Assembly: GCA_003342815.1 (NCBI GenBank)
Contig: PTEX01000024.1
Coordinates: 5,372,799-5,436,798, forward strand
Direction of reading: 5' to 3'
Source: Eudromia elegans
Lineage: Eukaryota; Chordata; Aves; Tinamiformes; Tinamidae
DNA length: 64,000 nt
Positions 59,651-64,000 of the stretch are shown here, in pieces. Made by a program: the position numbers and the translations under genes. Below the pieces are notes generated by a model. That model was not told the DNA's origin, searched no databases, and saw only the letters and a list, made by a program, of their open reading frames with translations. How positions within the stretch are numbered: position 1 is the first letter of the stretch; each line of letters begins with the position of its first letter.

Positions 59651-62600
59651 TCACCTTTTAGATGTGTTTTCACAGTGCTGGCCTCACCTGTGCAAGCCAG
59701 CACCCCAGGAAACTGGGATCATGAGCTTGGGAGAATTATAAAGAAAACTAGCTGCTTGGGGAAGGGAATTCCTGAGCCTGACAAGAAGAAACAGGAGTTT
59801 TGCTAAAGTCACAAACGGGAGCAAGAATACTCAGCTGGCAGGACCACGAGTCTGCTGGAAGGAACTGTGTAGGCATCTGCCTGCCTCAGCTGCCCTGGGC
59901 CAGGTAAGCTGAGGGAGCTCCTGTCGGGGCCGAGCAGGCAGGCTCTTCCCAGGATGTTATCGGGGAGCACATCTCTTCCAACGTCCCGTAGTCCATGTGG
60001 GCTGCGTGTTGAGGCAGCTCCTGCCATCCGCTTGATGTGTTCACGGGGTGCAGCTTGCTTTTGGGTGGACGAGTTGCTCTGCTTGACTCAGTCCAGCAGG
60101 AGGAAGGTGATAAGAAGATGTAGCAGGTCAGGAGCAACATTCAGGAATGTTGGAGCAAAGTGTGACAAGAGAGTGCCCAAGGGCCAGGCAAACATACAGG
60201 ACACTTCCATTTTCCCCTTTTCAGTGACCCGCAGCTGGGGATTGACTGAGCCAGAGGTACAAGGGAGTACGATCCATGGATTCCTTTTCCAGGGCTCTAT
60301 CATGCCATACAATCTTGACTAGACATTGATAAATTTATTCTAACACCTTTTCCTTTTCTGTCTAACACCAAACCAATGCTTATGAAGATCTCTCTCTGAA
60401 GAGGCTTGAGAACAGATTAATGCACAGGGTTTCCTTTCTAGATTCTGAAGCAGTAAGAGGACTTCTGTATGTGTGAAACAATGAAAATTAAGTATATTAA
60501 AAAAGCAGTATCTTGTTAGTACTAGGATTGTGCCACTTACGTTGATCTCCTGCCTCAGTCTGGTTTAGAGCCTTCAGATAAGCCGACAGACGCTTACTGA
60601 TCCTTCCCAAGCTTCACAAAACAGGCAGTGTTTAAAGACTAGATACTTGCTTTTATCTTACTAGAACTTCTCCAATTTTGAACTGGGCTGGCAAGTCTTA
60701 TGCCCTCAAGCTAGAGAAATCAAAAGGGTAGATGTAAACGTTAGGAGGTTTTGAAATATTTATAGAGGGTTTGATCGTTCTGGAAATTGCAGAGGCTTCC
60801 CCGCACCGTGCACCCAGGGTGGGTAGAGCAGAACATGTTCCGTGGAGCTCTGCACTGATGCAGGGAGGCATACAAGACAAGGGGGATCTCCTCTCCTTCT
60901 TGTTTGTGTTGAGTAGCTTGCAATAAGTGTCATAACTTTGCGGGCAGGATTAGGACAGGGACCCATGTTTGACACGTGCAAGGTATTCTCCTGGGCGTCT
61001 TGCAGAACACTGAAATCACCTTGCAGGTCGTCACTAACAGGAGTAATTTTCTCTGCATTAATCAAAAGAGTGTCTCCTTTTTGCATGTATCATGCTTTAG
61101 TTCACTTGCCCCAGTTAGGGAATGCTTTGGTTAATCAATACAGCTGTAGAAGAGCAGTAGTATGATCCTGTATCAATTAAACTTCAGCACTGCTTACAGG
61201 CTTTTAGTGTTTCCCCTTGGAGTTGTGAGGCAATACATCCATTTCACGGGCAGAACAAGCTGAGGAGTAACACACCAAGCTTTATACAGGAATTTAGTGA
61301 TGTGCCTAAACGCCTCTGAAAAGTCTGGGCAAAGATGACGTGGACAAGTTTTCAAAACTGAGTCACTGATTAGTGCTGGGAAGCAAGGAAGGAAATTTAA
61401 ACCTGCACATCTTGGTATCTGTGATTAATTTGTTTTCTGCTTCAGTTCCCTGCGTGCATTTTTTCTCGAAGTTTGTGCCTTTGATTTGCTATGTGAAAGA
61501 ACAATGCCAAGGGAATAATTAGAAGAGCTGTCTAATGCTTTCTTCATAGATTCAGAGAACACCAAGTGACAATCTTAAATCTCACTTTGGGGATGTTGGA
61601 TAACGAGCTGTTTCCTTGGGTCCATTCGGCTCTTTTTGGAAGTGAAGTCCTAAATAAATTGACACATCAAAGAGTTTTGGCACTTCGTACAATCCAGTTT
61701 ATGGCAATATTCCAAATGATTCCATGCTATGGGATTTGATGCTCTGGAATTGCTTGAGATCACTTTTAAGAGAAATTGTCTCTTCGTGTCACTCCAGGCA
61801 ATTAAAGTATTCAGTATATCTCATCTACATAATTTTGAGCTTAGTTTTCTTCCCCGCATGGTCATGCAGCTCGTGCAATGCCTTCAAATCATGGTGAACT
61901 CGAGGGCAGTTGTTCCCTTCCACAAATTCTTGCTCTGCAGATGGGTTTTGCTCTAACAGCAGTCAGGTTGGCCTTGCAGCCCTCTCTGAGGACTTTGGGT
62001 ATCATCTACAACGTCTTTGTGAGAGCTCCTCTGGAAGAAGCACTAATGCAGCACCTGTCTTCCAAAGCCCCTGTGAACACAGCTTTTCAGAAGGGACATC
62101 CTTTACCAGGACCGGCCACTGCTGTATGCAGGCGTGATGACCAGCTCACAGGGGTTTCAAGGGATACACAGTCTCTGTGTATTCATGCATTGTGAGTTGC
62201 TCCCACCAAAATCACCAGGTTTCCTCACAATAGGTAAACTTAAGCAAAATTGACAACCTTTGACATTGGAATCTCTCTGTGGGAATGTTGTTAGTCCTTC
62301 TACAGAAGGAATTGGTTCAATTTTCCATCATTGCAGCAAGCAGATTTTGGTTGCTTCACAAAATGCCATTTTTTCGCACCATCTCCCCACACTGCTACTC
62401 CAGAAGCTGTTATTTCTTGTAACTTAAAAGTTGAAGTGTTCATGTCTTGAGCTGTTGATATCACTGCACATTACAGGATGGTGACCCAAAGGATACACCC
62501 TGGAACTTCACATGCATGGAGAAAATCAATCCCTTTTAATATAAAAGGCAGGCTCACTGGCGCAGAAAATCACTACTCAGGAGCCTTAAAGAGGCTCTTT

Positions 62601-64000
62601 CAAAAATTCATGATTATAGAATGGAATCCTGGGATACATTACAGTCCTCAAAGAGAGCAGGATATGGAGGGAAAAGAAATCCAATTTTCATTAGACGGAG
62701 AAAATAAAGAATGAATGCCATAAGCAGACAGAGTCATTGATTAAATTGAACATAACTTTATTCTCAATGTGGTAGAACACTTCCCAAGTATCCCAAAACT
62801 TTTCCCAAGTATTTCCAAATTTACTTTTTACTTTTTTTTTAATGCTTATTCGTGCCCCTAGCACTAAAGCTACCTGAATAAAATTTCAGAATATTCTGTC
62901 CAACTGCTGTACAGCACCTGCAGGAGATTCAACCTGTACTCTCCTATAGAAATTTAACAAACAGCTACCCCAATGACTGAAACTTTCAATTCTGTGAAGT
63001 GTTTGGCCGTGTCTCCTGCTGCTGGTATTCACGATGTGAATACAGTTTACACTGAATAGCCCTGATCAGGCCCCTTCAGCATCCCTGTGTGCACGGGCCT
63101 GCAGCCATGCTCCTGGCTGGATTTTTTTGTAATACTAGAGAGACTTGAGGATGCTGAATATCTATCTTTAAATCAGACGTCCCATTTGCTGTTGAGGGCA
63201 GAGGGCTCAAACTCCAAGGTTGCCATCACTTGGGGGCCAGGATCATCGCTGTTCAGTCCCGCAGCGTAGGTGGTTTTGATGGCTGATATTTTGGATGATG
63301 TTTGGCTTGTAGCAGTGGCCTTTGCACATGCAGAGCAGGAAGAATGCCACGCTTGTTTTAATCTTATTTTAGCTTTCAGCTTTGGCAATGCTGTGACACA
63401 GTGTTTTGAATAGAAGAGATTGGACTATTTTAGATGTTTCAAAAATTACTTAAGTTGCAATTTTTCTTTCCCTTGGTAATCTAGTCATCTGCTTGGAAAT
63501 CCAGCCCTTCTTAATGTGTGCTACGGTGCCTTTTTACTACATTATCATACACAAAATTATTAATTTTTTTAATATATTTATTGCAGCTGAAGATGTATTC
63601 ATACATTTCAGTAGCTCAGCTTATCAGATCAAAACCAAGGGGAAGCTCCTGACAGTTCAACCTCCTGCTTACTTAAGCATGACTGAGTCATGGCTGCCAT
63701 GAATGCAGTACTTAAAAAAACTAAGTTTTATTTGGTCTTTCTTCCATTGGTTACTTGGGGGCAAGTGTGCAGGGCTCTGGTGGGCAGGATTTATTGTTGC
63801 AGAGACAGCGTCGTTCTCGACCTCTGTAGGAAGCAGCTGGAAATGCTGTTTCTCACAAATGCGTGGCTTTTTTCCATTGGTTTTGTGTAGCAATGTATTC
63901 AGAGCACTTGACTCCTCGGGTCTCATCCAAATTATGGGCTTTATGGAAAGGTGGACTTGCTTTCAGGACAGCTGAGAGACCCGAAAAGCCAATGTGGCAT

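Noticed and set aside
63587..63702. Exon-like sequence after a good acceptor (tatttattgcag)
   Set aside because: In the phase required after exon 3 it reaches a stop after 21 codons. The longer open frame is in another phase and shows no FGF13 similarity, so it looks like a chance acceptor.

Overview
The window is vertebrate nuclear DNA, most probably from a bird. It lacks bacterial-style gene packing. It has short exons with GT/AG splice sites in long introns, a CpG-island promoter, and chicken-repeat-1 (CR1) LINE copies, one of them ending in the CR1-type 3' terminus. A crocodilian or turtle source is not formally excluded, but the low repeat density and short introns favour a bird.

One gene is recognised with confidence: FGF13 (fibroblast growth factor homologous factor 2, FHF2), on the + strand. 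Four coding exons are visible. The alternative first exon 1U lies at 7335-7365 and encodes a ten-residue leader. The alternative first exon 1S (the A-type N-terminus) lies at 17093-17279 inside a CpG island. Common exon 2 is at 19233-19343 and common exon 3 at 24171-24274. Both first exons end in phase 1 and join exon 2, which completes a glutamate codon. Exons 4 and 5, which complete the beta-trefoil core and the C-terminal tail, were not found and should lie to the right of the window. The last 39.7 kb is therefore the 5' part of intron 3.

Layout: 1-7334 is upstream sequence, expected to be intronic for the longer isoforms starting at exons V/Y. It holds a decayed CR1 at about 2105-3030 and an unidentified coding-like stretch on the minus strand at 3805-4119. 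Exon 1U follows. 7366-16080 is intron of the U isoform. 16080-17310 is the 1S CpG-island promoter and 5' leader, with short upstream ORFs. 17280-24170 holds introns 1 and 2 around exon 2. 24275-64000 is intron 3, with old palindromic repeat relics, a very old CR1/L3-like fragment at about 59296-59650, a few CpG-rich patches, microsatellites and homopolymers.

The two promoters give two N-termini on the same core. The 1S leader carries the basic N-terminal segment associated in A-type FHFs with long-term inactivation of voltage-gated sodium channels, plus an arginine/lysine cluster. The 1U leader is minimal. I saw no second protein-coding gene, no RNA gene and no CRISPR array that I can support. 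The most notable non-routine items are a one-glycine insertion in the U leader, a phase-compatible exon-like segment at 59151-59297 next to the old CR1, and the minus-strand coding-like block near 4 kb.
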